Source: an uncultured Colwellia sp.
GTDB lineage: Bacteria; Pseudomonadota; Gammaproteobacteria; Enterobacterales; Alteromonadaceae
Length of the DNA: 64,000 nucleotides
Direction of reading: 5' to 3'
Assembly (NCBI GenBank): GCA_913058145.1
Contig: CAJXQM010000012.1
Span: 1 to 64,000, forward strand
The translations under genes and the position numbers were made by a program. Positions 27,699 to 37,275 of this stretch are shown here, piece by piece. Below the pieces are notes generated by a model, which saw only the letters and a program-made list of their open reading frames with translations, was not told the origin of the DNA and made no database searches. Numbering within the stretch: position 1 is the first letter of the stretch; every line of letters starts with the position of its first letter.

Positions 27699-30185
27699 AT
27701 GCGTGTACTTAAATTTGGTGGCTCATCATTAGCTTCAGCTGAGCGTTTTCGTCAAGTTGCCGATATCATCAAAGATCAAAGCCAATCCTCAAAAGTTGCC
27801 GTAGTCGTTTCGGCGCCACAAGGTGTGACAAATCATTTAGTGGCCATGGCTGAGAATATCAGTGATGAAGCCAAAATGGTGACGGATCTTAATCACTTTA
27901 AACGTGCCATTACCTCAATTATTGAAGACTTATCTGCGAGTTTACCTGAATTTAACTCTCAACATTGTGAGCAAGCACTTATTAATTATGAGCACCAGCT
28001 TCAGCGATACATGCAAGGAATCACGTTGTTGACTTATTGCCCTGAACATATTCGTGCTCGCATTATTAGTACCGGTGAGCGGTTAAGTGTTGCTATCCTC
28101 GATTCGGTATTGCAGTCATCAGGTTTACAAGTCTCTTTATTAGTCCCAGAGAAATTTCTCCTTACTAATGAATCATCATTGAATGCAGTAGCTGATTTAG
28201 TGCTTTCTAAAGAAAAATTTACCAAGGAATATGACAAACTTAACCAAGTTTCGTTAATGCCAGGTTTTATTGGTATGAGTGTTAATAGAAACGGTGGTGA
28301 AGGGCAAATAACTACGTTAGGTCGTAATGGTTCTGATTATTCTGCGGCAGTATTAGCAGTATGTCTGGAAGCTGACTGTTGTGAAATTTGGACGGATGTG
28401 GATGGTGTTTATAATGCTGATCCTCGTATGATTAAAGAAGCTAAATTACTTGATTATTTGTCGTATCAAGAAGCCATGGAGTTATCTTATTTCGGCGCTA
28501 GCGTGTTGCACCCGAAAACGATTGGTCCAATCGCGCAGTACCATATCCCTTGTCTCATTAAAAACACGAGTAATCCAGCAGCGCCGGGTACCCTAATTTC
28601 TAATGAGAATGATCAGCAAAAACGCGTTAAAGCTATTTCAAACCTTGATGATTTAACGATGGTTAATGTGTCAGGGCCGGGTATGAAAGGAATGGTGGGT
28701 ATGGCCAGCAGAGTTTTTGCTACTATGAGCCGTGAAAACATATCTTTAGTGTTAATTAGCCAATCTTCAAGTGAATATTGCATTAGTTTTTGCATTTATT
28801 CTAGTGACGCACTACGTGCAGAGCAAAGTTTAAAAGAAGAATTTGAATTAGAGCTACTTAATGGCTTGCTTGAGCCGGTTGCCTTAAAAGGTGAGTTATC
28901 AATTGTTTCCTTGGTAGGTGATGGTATGCATCATCAACGTGGTGTAGCGGCTAAATTCTTCAGTTCGTTAGCCCAAGCTAGAGTTAACGTAGTAGCCATT
29001 GCGCAAGACTCATCAGAGCGTAGTATCTCAGTAGTCATTGAACAACGTAAATGTACTGATGCAATGAAAATTAGCCATCAAAACTTTTTCTCTCATAAGC
29101 CTACAATTGATGTTTTTTTAGTGGGTTGTGGTGTTGTTGGTAGCGAATTAATTGCTCAAATTTCTCGTCAGCAAGCCAGTCTTAAAGAACAAAATATTGC
29201 CTTAACCGTTTATGGTATCGCTAATTCTAAAGGGATGGTTTTTGATAAAGCCGGTATCGATTTAGATAATTGGCAAGCAGCGATGACAAAAGGTGCTGAT
29301 AATAAAGAAGCCCTAGAAGTCAACATTGAGAATATCAAAGGCTTTGTACGTGATAATCATTTAATTAACCCAGTGTTAGTCGATTCAACATCTAATGAAG
29401 CATTAGCAATGAGTTATGTTGGTTATTTGGCTGAAGGCTTCCATGTAGTAACACCCAATAAAAAAGCGAATACAGATTCATGGCAGTATTACCAAGAATT
29501 ACGCACGACCGCACAAAAAACTAATCGTCGATTTTTATATGAAACGACTGTCGGTGCAGGTTTACCGGTAATTGATACTTTGCAAAGTTTAATTAAAGCA
29601 GGAGATAAACTTCAGCGTTTTGAAGGTGTTTTATCTGGGTCTTTATCTTATATCTTTGGTAAGTTAGATGAAGGGATGGCGCTGTCAGCGGCAACGGCAA
29701 TCGCAAAAGACAATGGCTTTACTGAGCCTGATCCTCGTGATGATCTAAGTGGTTTAGATGTTGCTCGTAAATTATTAATTATGGCGCGTGAAGCCGGTAT
29801 GCAATTAGAATTGTCTGATATTACTATTGAATCAGTATTACCAAATGACTTTGATGACAGCGGTAATGTAGATGAATTTATGGCTAACTTAACTAAGCTA
29901 GATAGTGACTTTAGTACCCGTATTGCTGCAGCAAGTGCTGAAGGTAAAGTTTTACGTTACATTGGTAATATTGTTGATGGTAAATGCCAAGTGTCTATTG
30001 AAGCAGTTGATAGCGCTCATCCCTTATACAGTATTAAAGATGGTGAAAATGCGCTAGCTATTCATAGTCGTTATTATCAACCATTACCGTTTGTTTTACG
30101 TGGCTATGGTGCGGGTGCAGCGGTTACTGCTGCCGGTGTTTTTGGTGATATTTTAAGAACACTCGCTTGGGAGCAGCAGCACTAA
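27699..30185 (+). CDS. thrA: Bifunctional aspartokinase/homoserine dehydrogenase I
   Basis: Catalyses the first and third steps of threonine synthesis from aspartate. From the ATG at 27699 (AGGA nine bases upstream) the product is 828 residues. The N-terminal kinase has [17 protein letters not shown] and [12 protein letters not shown]; two ACT regulatory segments follow, then the dehydrogenase domain beginning near [15 protein letters not shown] with TPNKKAN and [12 protein letters not shown]. An in-frame TTG at 27669 is rejected as start. Feedback inhibition by threonine is expected from the family. Confidence 0.97.
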   Translation: MRVLKFGGSSLASAERFRQVADIIKDQSQSSKVAVVVSAPQGVTNHLVAMAENISDEAKMVTDLNHFKRAITSIIEDLSASLPEFNSQHCEQALINYEHQLQRYMQGITLLTYCPEHIRARIISTGERLSVAILDSVLQSSGLQVSLLVPEKFLLTNESSLNAVADLVLSKEKFTKEYDKLNQVSLMPGFIGMSVNRNGGEGQITTLGRNGSDYSAAVLAVCLEADCCEIWTDVDGVYNADPRMIKEAKLLDYLSYQEAMELSYFGASVLHPKTIGPIAQYHIPCLIKNTSNPAAPGTLISNENDQQKRVKAISNLDDLTMVNVSGPGMKGMVGMASRVFATMSRENISLVLISQSSSEYCISFCIYSSDALRAEQSLKEEFELELLNGLLEPVALKGELSIVSLVGDGMHHQRGVAAKFFSSLAQARVNVVAIAQDSSERSISVVIEQRKCTDAMKISHQNFFSHKPTIDVFLVGCGVVGSELIAQISRQQASLKEQNIALTVYGIANSKGMVFDKAGIDLDNWQAAMTKGADNKEALEVNIENIKGFVRDNHLINPVLVDSTSNEALAMSYVGYLAEGFHVVTPNKKANTDSWQYYQELRTTAQKTNRRFLYETTVGAGLPVIDTLQSLIKAGDKLQRFEGVLSGSLSYIFGKLDEGMALSAATAIAKDNGFTEPDPRDDLSGLDVARKLLIMAREAGMQLELSDITIESVLPNDFDDSGNVDEFMANLTKLDSDFSTRIAAASAEGKVLRYIGNIVDGKCQVSIEAVDSAHPLYSIKDGENALAIHSRYYQPLPFVLRGYGAGAAVTAAGVFGDILRTLAWEQQH

Positions 30186-31207
30186 TGAGAACAGATAAGG
30201 TTACAAATGATGATTTTTCTAGCCGTGAAGTAACGCAAGAACAAGGTGTGTCAGTATTTGCTCCTGCGTCTATTGGCAACGTTAGCGTTGGTTTTGATGT
30301 ATTAGGCTTAGCTGTTAAGCCGGTTGATGGTACTTTATTGGGTGATGTCGTTACTGTGGATAAAGCCGTTGAATTGGCAGATGAAGACAGTCTAGTGGTT
30401 ATCGGTGCTTTTGCCGATAAACTGCCAAGTAACAAAGAAGATAATATTGTTTGGTCATGTTTACAGCTTTTTAATCAAGCATTAACTGATGCAAAACAAA
30501 GTATTAGCAATGTTACACTGACCTTAGATAAAAAAATGCCAGTCGGTAGTGGTTTAGGCTCTAGTGCTTGCTCAGTCGTTGCTGCTTTAGTCGGCTTAAA
30601 TACATTTTATGCTAAGCATAAAAACTTTAGTTTTGATGAAAAAACAGTCCTTCAAATGACCGGTCAAATGGAAGCACAAATTAGTGGTAGTTTACACTAT
30701 GATAATGTCGCTCCTTGTTATTTAGGTGGTTTACAACTGATGGTACCTGATAGCGAAATCATTAGCCGTACTTTACCCGGCTTTAGTGATTGTTATTATG
30801 TGATGGCGTACCCCGGCATTGAAGTGTCAACTAAAGCTGCCCGTGATGTTTTACCAACAAGTTATAGCCGTGCAGATGTGATAAGCTACGGTCAAAATTT
30901 AGCAACCTTTGTTGATGCCTGTCATCGCCAAGATAAAGCACAGGCTTTTTCAGTATTAACGGATGTAGTCGCTGAACCTTATAGAACTAATTTATTACCT
31001 AAGTACCAGCAAGCACATGATTATTTAACCGCACAAGGCTGTTTAGCTGTGGGTATTTCTGGCTCAGGTCCTACATTATTCTGTGTTTGTGACAACGAAC
31101 AACAAGCGAATGCCTTTGCAACCTGGTTACAAGATAATTACTTACAAACAGATTTAGGTTTTGTCCATGTCTGTTTAGTTGATGACACCGGCGCAGTAGA
31201 AATATAA
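30185..31207 (+). CDS. thrB: Homoserine kinase
   Basis: GHMP-family kinase that phosphorylates homoserine. From the ATG at 30185, overlapping the thrA stop by one base (TAATG), it is 340 residues. It carries a roughly 20-residue N-terminal extension relative to E. coli ThrB before VSVFAPASIGNVSVGFDVLG. The ATP-binding loop PVGSGLGSSACSVVAALVGLN and the C-terminal GISGSGPTLFCV are intact. Coupling to thrA and the 34-base gap to thrC indicate a single operon. Confidence 0.96.
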   Translation: MRTDKVTNDDFSSREVTQEQGVSVFAPASIGNVSVGFDVLGLAVKPVDGTLLGDVVTVDKAVELADEDSLVVIGAFADKLPSNKEDNIVWSCLQLFNQALTDAKQSISNVTLTLDKKMPVGSGLGSSACSVVAALVGLNTFYAKHKNFSFDEKTVLQMTGQMEAQISGSLHYDNVAPCYLGGLQLMVPDSEIISRTLPGFSDCYYVMAYPGIEVSTKAARDVLPTSYSRADVISYGQNLATFVDACHRQDKAQAFSVLTDVVAEPYRTNLLPKYQQAHDYLTAQGCLAVGISGSGPTLFCVCDNEQQANAFATWLQDNYLQTDLGFVHVCLVDDTGAVEI

Positions 31208-31241
31208 AGCTAGATACAAAAATTTAAAATGAGAAATTAAC

Positions 31242-32546
31242 GTGAAATTTTATAACTTAAAAGAAAATGACGAGCAAGTTAGTTTTGCTGGTGCAGTTAA
31301 GCAAGGCTTAGGTAAAAATCAAGGATTATTCTTCCCAGCGACGATGCCAAAATTCGATAATATTGATGCATTATTAGCGATGCCACTAGTTGAGCGTAGT
31401 GTACAAATATTACTTCCTTTTGTTGAAGAAGATTTAACGGAAAAAGAATTAACTGAGATCGTAACCGATGCGTTTAATTTTCCTGCGCAATTGCAACCGA
31501 TTACTAATGATCGCGCTATTCTAGAATTATTTCATGGTCCAACGTTAGCTTTTAAAGATTTTGGTGCACGTTTTATGGCCAAATGCTTGCAAGTTTTTGT
31601 AGCTAAAGATGCCAAAGCAAGTGGTCAGAAAAAACCATTAACCATTTTAACGGCGACCTCGGGTGATACCGGTGCTGCGGTTGCTCATGCCTTTCATGGT
31701 ATTGATAATATCCGTGTCGTTATCATGTACCCCAAAGGCAAAATTTCTTTATTACAAGAGAAAATGTTCACTACCTTAGGTGGTAATATTGAAACGTTGC
31801 GCGTTGAGGGTGATTTTGATGATTGCCAAGCATTAGTTAAAAAATCATTTAGTGACAGTGAATTAGCAACCACTATTGGTTTAAATTCAGCTAACTCAAT
31901 TAATATCAGTCGCTTACTCGCGCAAATTTGTTATTACTTTGAAGCAGTAGCGCAAATATCTCGAGCGAAGACTAGTTTAGGGGATATTGTTTTTTCTATT
32001 CCAAGTGGTAATTTTGGTAACTTAACGGCAGGTTTATTTGCTAAAGCAATGGGCTTACCTATTAAGCGTTTTATTGCGGCAACTAACCTTAACGATACAG
32101 TGCCACGCTACTTAGAAACCGGTGAGTGGACACCTAACACGACTGTTGCCACTATCTCGAATGCTATGGATGTGAGTAACCCAAACAACTGGCCGCGTGT
32201 TGAGCATATGCTTAAATCGGGTATTGTTGAAGAAGGTAGTGTTAGCTCAGTCTCTATCGATGAAGAGCAAACTCAGTCTACGGTTATCCAGTTAAGCAAA
32301 TTGGGTTATATCAGTGAACCACATGCGGCTGTTGCTTATAAAGCATTGCAATATAATGCGATTGAAGGCGAGTTTGGCGTATTTTTAGGTACAGCACATC
32401 CGGCTAAGTTTAAAGATGTGGTGGAAAGTATCTTAGGTCAACCTCTTGGCTTGCCAAAAGAATTGGCAGATTGTGCAGGTGAACCTATTTTGTCTAAAGA
32501 CATGAGTAAAGACTTTGCTGATTTACGTGCTTATTTATTAGCATAG
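31242..32546 (+). CDS. thrC: Threonine synthase
   Basis: PLP enzyme that converts O-phosphohomoserine to threonine. The 434-residue protein starts at GTG (MKFYNLKENDEQVSFAGAVKQGLGKNQGLFFP, nearly the E. coli N-terminus). It has the PLP-lysine motif HGPTLAFKDFGARFM and the TATSGDTGAAVAHAF and SANSINISRLL motifs. Last biosynthetic gene of the attenuated thr operon; ung follows after 27 bases. Confidence 0.97.
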   Translation: MKFYNLKENDEQVSFAGAVKQGLGKNQGLFFPATMPKFDNIDALLAMPLVERSVQILLPFVEEDLTEKELTEIVTDAFNFPAQLQPITNDRAILELFHGPTLAFKDFGARFMAKCLQVFVAKDAKASGQKKPLTILTATSGDTGAAVAHAFHGIDNIRVVIMYPKGKISLLQEKMFTTLGGNIETLRVEGDFDDCQALVKKSFSDSELATTIGLNSANSINISRLLAQICYYFEAVAQISRAKTSLGDIVFSIPSGNFGNLTAGLFAKAMGLPIKRFIAATNLNDTVPRYLETGEWTPNTTVATISNAMDVSNPNNWPRVEHMLKSGIVEEGSVSSVSIDEEQTQSTVIQLSKLGYISEPHAAVAYKALQYNAIEGEFGVFLGTAHPAKFKDVVESILGQPLGLPKELADCAGEPILSKDMSKDFADLRAYLLA

Positions 32547-32573
32547 TATTTTCTTCTATTTTAAGAAAACTAA

Positions 32574-33275
32574 ATGATAAAACCTCACTGGCAACAGATA
32601 ATTGAGCAAGAACAACAGCAAGATTACTATTGCCAGCTGCAAGAAAGCATTACTCAGCAAAGTGCGCAAGGCATCACCATTTTTCCTGAAGAAAAAGATG
32701 TTTTTCATGCGTTTGAATTTTGCGATTTAGCCGATGTAAAAGTGGTGGTTTTAGGGCAAGATCCTTACCATGGCGTAGGGAAGGGTGATTATTGCAATCA
32801 GCCACAAGCCCATGGTTTGGCTTTTTCTGTTACCACTAATATCAAAACACCCCCTTCGTTAGTTAATATTTATAAAGAGCTCGTTACCGATATTAAAGGT
32901 TTTATCACGCCAACTCATGGCAACCTGACCTCATGGGCAGAGCAGGGTGTACTCTTACTTAATACCGTTCTCACTGTACAACAAGGCCAAGCCCACTCAC
33001 ACGCTAAATTAGGTTGGGAGCGTTTTACGGATGAAATTATTTCCCAAATTAATCAGTATAATGAGGGTTGTGTTTTTATTTTATGGGGCGCACATGCTCA
33101 AAAGAAAGGGCGTAGTATAGACGGCAGTAAACACTTAGTCTTAAATGGTCCACATCCCTCACCACTTTCAGCCTATCGTGGGTTTTTTGGCTGCCAGCAT
33201 TTCTCGAAAGCGAATACTTGGTTATTAAATCAGGGTAAATCAGCGATAGATTGGCGCTTAAATAATAGTGAGTGA
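32574..33275 (+). CDS. ung: Uracil-DNA glycosylase
   Basis: Removes uracil from DNA in base-excision repair. The 233-residue family-1 enzyme has the catalytic water-activating loop [10 protein letters not shown], the proline-rich [20 protein letters not shown] and the minor-groove [21 protein letters not shown]. It directly follows thrC with no terminator seen, so it may be partly expressed from the thr promoter, which would be unusual. Its end overlaps the next gene by eight bases. Confidence 0.97.
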   Translation: MIKPHWQQIIEQEQQQDYYCQLQESITQQSAQGITIFPEEKDVFHAFEFCDLADVKVVVLGQDPYHGVGKGDYCNQPQAHGLAFSVTTNIKTPPSLVNIYKELVTDIKGFITPTHGNLTSWAEQGVLLLNTVLTVQQGQAHSHAKLGWERFTDEIISQINQYNEGCVFILWGAHAQKKGRSIDGSKHLVLNGPHPSPLSAYRGFFGCQHFSKANTWLLNQGKSAIDWRLNNSE

Positions 33276-33825
33276 TCAATATATCGGTTTTGGCACAGAT
33301 GAGTATCAAATCGCGGTGTATATCGCTAACAGGCCGCCTATTTATGAATACCAGCAATTAGATCAATTAACCGCATTAACGACAGGTGAAATTACTCATA
33401 TAGGTCAGCATTGCGGTAATGGATGGCGTAAAGTGTTTAATGTTTATGCGAAGTTATTGTATGCGCTAGATAAGGAGCAATTCAACTTTGCTAGTTTTGC
33501 CCCAACATGGCAAGAGTATCGTGATGACTTTTTATTACAGCCTCATTCAAAAACGTCACTCTTATTTAGTGCGCCACAGTTAAAATTAATAACGCAAAAT
33601 GCCAATCAAAAAGCTGTACACATCATTACCGGAAAAACCTATGCTAAATCTTTACTGAGTAAAGGGTTGCTTGATATTGAGCTTATCTGGCTTAATAGTG
33701 AGTTTGCCATTAATCGTTCAGAGCGGGTTATTGTTTGCCCTTATTTCGATTATCGTCAGTTATCGAATGTAAAAATTGAACGGTTAGCTGAATTAATAAA
33801 AGAGTTAAATCAGCATGTTTATTAG
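33268..33825 (+). CDS. Conserved protein of unknown function (DUF6942-like)
   Basis: A 185-residue soluble protein with GTG start, overlapping the end of ung by eight bases. Features: [22 protein letters not shown], a [24 protein letters not shown] segment, and [14 protein letters not shown] associate it with an uncharacterised family from Shewanella and relatives (DUF6942, from memory and not verified). There is no known catalytic motif. Overlaps with both neighbours imply translational coupling. Confidence 0.65.
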   Translation: MSDQYIGFGTDEYQIAVYIANRPPIYEYQQLDQLTALTTGEITHIGQHCGNGWRKVFNVYAKLLYALDKEQFNFASFAPTWQEYRDDFLLQPHSKTSLLFSAPQLKLITQNANQKAVHIITGKTYAKSLLSKGLLDIELIWLNSEFAINRSERVIVCPYFDYRQLSNVKIERLAELIKELNQHVY

Positions 33826-34231
33826 ACTCTTTCTGACTAGTGTTTTATTACTCGTTTCAGTCTTTTTACAGGCAGATACCTTAAAACCTTTTACTAGCGA
33901 TGGATGTAGTGCTTTTCCTGATGGAACGATTGACCAAAAGAGCTTATGGTTAACATGTTGTCAACAGCATGATTTTGATTATTGGCAAGGCGGCACATAC
34001 CAACAACGGCTTGTCTCTGACAAAGGCCTTAACGCATGTGTTACCGAGGTAGGTGAACCAACGGTAGCCGCGTTAATGTTAGCGGGTGTTAGAGTTGGAG
34101 GAACACCTTACCTACCGACAAGCTTTCGGTGGGGTTATGGTTGGAGTTATCCTAGGTTCTATGGCGCTCTATCGATAGAAGAGTTAGCACAAGTTACCAA
34201 GCTTTCAGTAAATTTACATTTCAACAGATAA
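33815..34231 (+). CDS. Secreted phospholipase A2-like protein
   Basis: A 138-residue protein with a signal peptide ([20 protein letters not shown]). The mature part contains SDGCSAFPDGT, then LTCCQQHDFDYWQGGT with a CCxxHD block like the catalytic His-Asp segment of phospholipase A2 folds, and more cysteines (DGC, NACV). Predicted periplasmic or secreted. Lipase activity is only an inference from the CCxxHD motif. It overlaps the preceding gene by 11 bases. Confidence 0.6.
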   Translation: MFIRLFLTSVLLLVSVFLQADTLKPFTSDGCSAFPDGTIDQKSLWLTCCQQHDFDYWQGGTYQQRLVSDKGLNACVTEVGEPTVAALMLAGVRVGGTPYLPTSFRWGYGWSYPRFYGALSIEELAQVTKLSVNLHFNR

Positions 34232-34234
34232 GCC

Positions 34235-34810
34235 TTAAAAGTAAATAATCATTTCAGCCGCTTCACAATGACAATCATGTCCGCATAAAATACAGTTATA
34301 ACCCTGCTTACTGTCTTCATTCCATTTGTCAGGGTGAGACTTTACTAATTCACCACCACAACGAGTAAAATAGGCAACAGCACTATTATTGGGGCTTTGT
34401 TTCCATAGATGTGAAACTCCTGCTCGTGAACCTTGTTTTTGAGCTGCGTTTATAGAAAGTTGCAGTAATTTTTTTCCTACCCCTAAACCGCGATAGTTTT
34501 CATCAACGGTATTGCATTTGAAGTAGCAGCATTTATCTTTTTGTACTTGCCACAGGTTAGGGCTGCACCATTGATTAATCTGCCAGTGTTTTGCCGCAAA
34601 GGTGATGCGAAAACCTACAAGGTTTTCACTTGAATTATCTTTTGATAAAGCGACAAAACCACTGTTGATATTATTACTGATGCCATAGGCTGTCCAATCA
34701 GCAATATTTTGTGGCGTTAAATAACCCTCGCCATGAACTTGATTACCAAGTGCTATCACCTGGTCAAAGTGTTCAGCGGTTAGTTCAGTGTAAATAATTT
34801 TAGCTTGCAA
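34235..34810 (-). CDS. GNAT-family N-acetyltransferase
   Basis: About 192 residues with a GNAT acetyl-CoA site: CNTVDENYRGLGVGKKLLQLSINAAQKQG (R/Q-x-x-G-x-G/A pattern). It ends with a cysteine/histidine-rich tail, YNCILCGHDCHCEAA, that could bind a metal. Acceptor unknown. There is no ATG; of two in-frame TTG codons, the one at 34810 has AGG seven bases upstream and is preferred to 34816. The start overlaps the end of the upstream dehydrogenase gene. Confidence 0.8.
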   Translation of the reverse strand: MQAKIIYTELTAEHFDQVIALGNQVHGEGYLTPQNIADWTAYGISNNINSGFVALSKDNSSENLVGFRITFAAKHWQINQWCSPNLWQVQKDKCCYFKCNTVDENYRGLGVGKKLLQLSINAAQKQGSRAGVSHLWKQSPNNSAVAYFTRCGGELVKSHPDKWNEDSKQGYNCILCGHDCHCEAAEMIIYF

Positions 34811-35762
34811 TATCAAGCCTATTTAACTGTTTACCTTGTTTAAAAACCGCAATATTTTCACTCAATAAATTAATTAATCTTTGCTGCGCTTCACTACTTG
34901 CCCAAGCGATGTGGGCAGTGATTTTTAAGTTAGCTAGCTTGGCATTTAGCAATGGGTGATCAGCTGGCGGTGGTTCTTGCTCTAATACATCTAATACTGC
35001 ATAAGCTATTTGCTCAGTTGTTAATGCGCTTAATAAATCAGTGCTGTTAACTAATGCGCCACGAGCGGTATTTATTAGCATTGCTGTGGGTTTCATTTTT
35101 GCGAGTATATTGCTATTAATTAAATTTTCAGTGTCAGGGGTTTGTGGGCAATGCAAACTGATAATATCAGCTTGTGTTATTACTTGATCAAAGCTAACCC
35201 GTCCCTGGCGAATTTCGGGACTATTAACGCGTTCACTGATCAAAACAGTCATGCCAAAGGCATCAGCAAGTTTGATTACTGCTTGACCTAAGTGGCCATA
35301 GCCAATGATACCTAACGTTTTTCCGGCAAGCTCTGTGATGGCATTGCCGTGATAACAAAAAGTCTCATTTTTTTGCCAATGTCCTTGTTCAGTATTGGCG
35401 TTGTGATGAGACGTTTGTTGATAGTATTCTAATATTTGCGCCAGTACATACTGGGCGACAGATTGTCCTGCGTAACCGCTAACATTGGTCACGGCTATAC
35501 CTAATGATGTTGCCGCTTTAATATCAACATTATTATAACCAGTAGCCGCAATACAAATTAATTTCAACGCAGGAAGTTTTACTAACAGTTCAGCAGTTAA
35601 TACGACTTTATTTGTGATAACTAACTCTACATTTTTACACCGTTCAAGCACTTGCTCATCAGGTGTGTTGGCATAACAGACTAGTTCACTTACCTCCTGC
35701 TCAATGGCCGAAAAAGAGATGTCCGAGCTAAAAGTTTGACGGTCTAAAAATACGGCTTTCAT
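34800..35762 (-). CDS. D-2-hydroxyacid dehydrogenase (NAD-dependent)
   Basis: A 320-residue member of the family that includes glycerate and hydroxypyruvate reductases. It shows the substrate-loop IAATGYNNVDIKAA, NAD-binding GKTLGIIGYGHLGQAV, INTARGALVN with the catalytic arginine, VLEQEPPP with the glutamate, and ITAHIAWAS with the catalytic histidine. The ATG at 35762 (MKAVFLDRQTF) is chosen because the longer frame to 35897 runs into nnrS coding sequence. The exact substrate is not determined. Confidence 0.88.
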   Translation of the reverse strand: MKAVFLDRQTFSSDISFSAIEQEVSELVCYANTPDEQVLERCKNVELVITNKVVLTAELLVKLPALKLICIAATGYNNVDIKAATSLGIAVTNVSGYAGQSVAQYVLAQILEYYQQTSHHNANTEQGHWQKNETFCYHGNAITELAGKTLGIIGYGHLGQAVIKLADAFGMTVLISERVNSPEIRQGRVSFDQVITQADIISLHCPQTPDTENLINSNILAKMKPTAMLINTARGALVNSTDLLSALTTEQIAYAVLDVLEQEPPPADHPLLNAKLANLKITAHIAWASSEAQQRLINLLSENIAVFKQGKQLNRLDIAS

Positions 35763-35815
35763 TGCTAATTTTCCTGCATCGTTTTGCTTACTAATATGCG
35801 TTATTCTAGACGGTT

Positions 35816-37021
35816 CTATCCAGGTCGACCATCCTTTCTCCCACTCATTAACATTGGCGCATAGGTAATCACGAATATACCAAAAGCGAATAGCCAAAAT
35901 GTTCCGCTAATATCGATAAATAATACTGTTTTCTCTGGTAATGCAAAAGGGCCAAAGGCACGAATTATCGCAGCTAACGTAATAAAAAAATAAGCGGCAG
36001 TCATTGCTTTAGGAGGTAATAACGGACGCCCCGTATGGCCTAAAGAAACACGTGAAATCATGGCTAAAATCAATCCTCCCATACCGCCAACAGTTAATAA
36101 ATGCCACATGTGGCTACTAGGAATTTCAGGAATTAAGTAGCTAGCACCTAAAATAATTAAACCATAAGCGATAAACTTAATGGCAAAATGAAAAGACCAC
36201 AGTAGTGGTACGCCAAGTGTTATCCAAGGTCGCCATCTTAACCAGCGCATGGTTTGAAATAGGCCAGCAATAATTAAAATAATGCCAAAAAATTGCTGAG
36301 AAAAACCAATGATAGGCTCAAGTAATAATGAAAACATAGCGATGGCTAAACTACCGTTAGTTATTTTATCTAACCAAGGTAATGGGGTTACCTTGGCTGT
36401 TTTAGTACCATTAGCCGTAAACATTGGCGCGACTCGCCCAGCCATGACAGACATTAAGAACGTTACTAGCATCACGCCAGCATATCCTGCATAGGTAATA
36501 GTAAAAGTTTGTGGAAAATAAATGGCCAAATGCATTTCTAAATTGGCTAGAGTAAACAGCAACAATAACGGTACAAAGAATAAATTGTTGTATTGCTTAG
36601 TGGCAATAATGGGTTTGGCTAATACATAGGCCACTGCAGGTAAAAAGCTTAAGTCTATTATTGTCGTTAGAGTATCTGAGAATATGCTTGGCATCAGCAA
36701 GACCAAGCGTCCAGTTAACCAGAGTAAAAATAAGACGAGTAAAGTTCTGCCTTGGGCACCGCGAACGCCTGTCCAATTTTGTATTGCCGTGAGTAAAAAA
36801 CCTGCAACAATGGCGCAACCAAAGCCGAAAATCATTTCATGAATATGCCACCAATAACCGCCACCTAATGGTGATAGGTTAATCGCGCCTTTGTACATTA
36901 ATAGCCAAAGGATAATGGCGACAATACTGAAAACTGCGCCACTGAGAAAAAATGGGCGAAACCCTAATCGTAATAAGGGTGTTATTTTTTGTTCTTTTTG
37001 TAAATCGGTAATTTGCATCAT
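35816..37021 (-). CDS. NnrS family membrane protein
   Basis: A 401-residue polytopic inner-membrane protein of the NnrS family, haem- and copper-containing proteins linked to nitric oxide tolerance. Characteristic segments: PLLRLGFRPFFLSGAVFS, WWHIHEMIFGFGCAIVAGFLLTAIQNWTG and VMAGRVAPMF, with about 12 hydrophobic helices. It is the first gene of a probable minus-strand unit with the dehydrogenase and acetyltransferase, 53 bases apart from the former. A weak FNR-like site lies upstream (37086-37099). Confidence 0.9.
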   Translation of the reverse strand: MMQITDLQKEQKITPLLRLGFRPFFLSGAVFSIVAIILWLLMYKGAINLSPLGGGYWWHIHEMIFGFGCAIVAGFLLTAIQNWTGVRGAQGRTLLVLFLLWLTGRLVLLMPSIFSDTLTTIIDLSFLPAVAYVLAKPIIATKQYNNLFFVPLLLLFTLANLEMHLAIYFPQTFTITYAGYAGVMLVTFLMSVMAGRVAPMFTANGTKTAKVTPLPWLDKITNGSLAIAMFSLLLEPIIGFSQQFFGIILIIAGLFQTMRWLRWRPWITLGVPLLWSFHFAIKFIAYGLIILGASYLIPEIPSSHMWHLLTVGGMGGLILAMISRVSLGHTGRPLLPPKAMTAAYFFITLAAIIRAFGPFALPEKTVLFIDISGTFWLFAFGIFVITYAPMLMSGRKDGRPG

Positions 37022-37085
37022 AAGTGTATCTTGTTGACCTAGAAATAATAACGCGTCTATTGTAGTAAATCCTAAGTTAATTTTC

Positions 37086-37099
37086 TTTGCTTAGATCAA
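37086..37099 (-). promoter_or_regulatory. Weak FNR/CRP-like site before nnrS gene
   Basis: Read on the minus strand, TTGAT-CTAA-GCAAA has one perfect FNR half-site and a degenerate second half. It is 65-78 bases upstream of the NnrS start. NnrS genes are often controlled by FNR/NNR-type or NsrR regulators, so it is a reasonable but unproven operator. Confidence 0.3.
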
Positions 37100-37275
37100 T
37101 AAATACAAACATAATTATTGTTGAATACGGTCAAATTTCTAGTATTTACGATAGAGGTCGGACGAGAACGTTTTATTACTTGTTAAATATTGTTAATATA
37201 ATATTAATACAGAGAGTATGGTGTCCAATTTAATTGACCCTACTCAGTTATTCATATTCTAGTTAGAGATCATCT

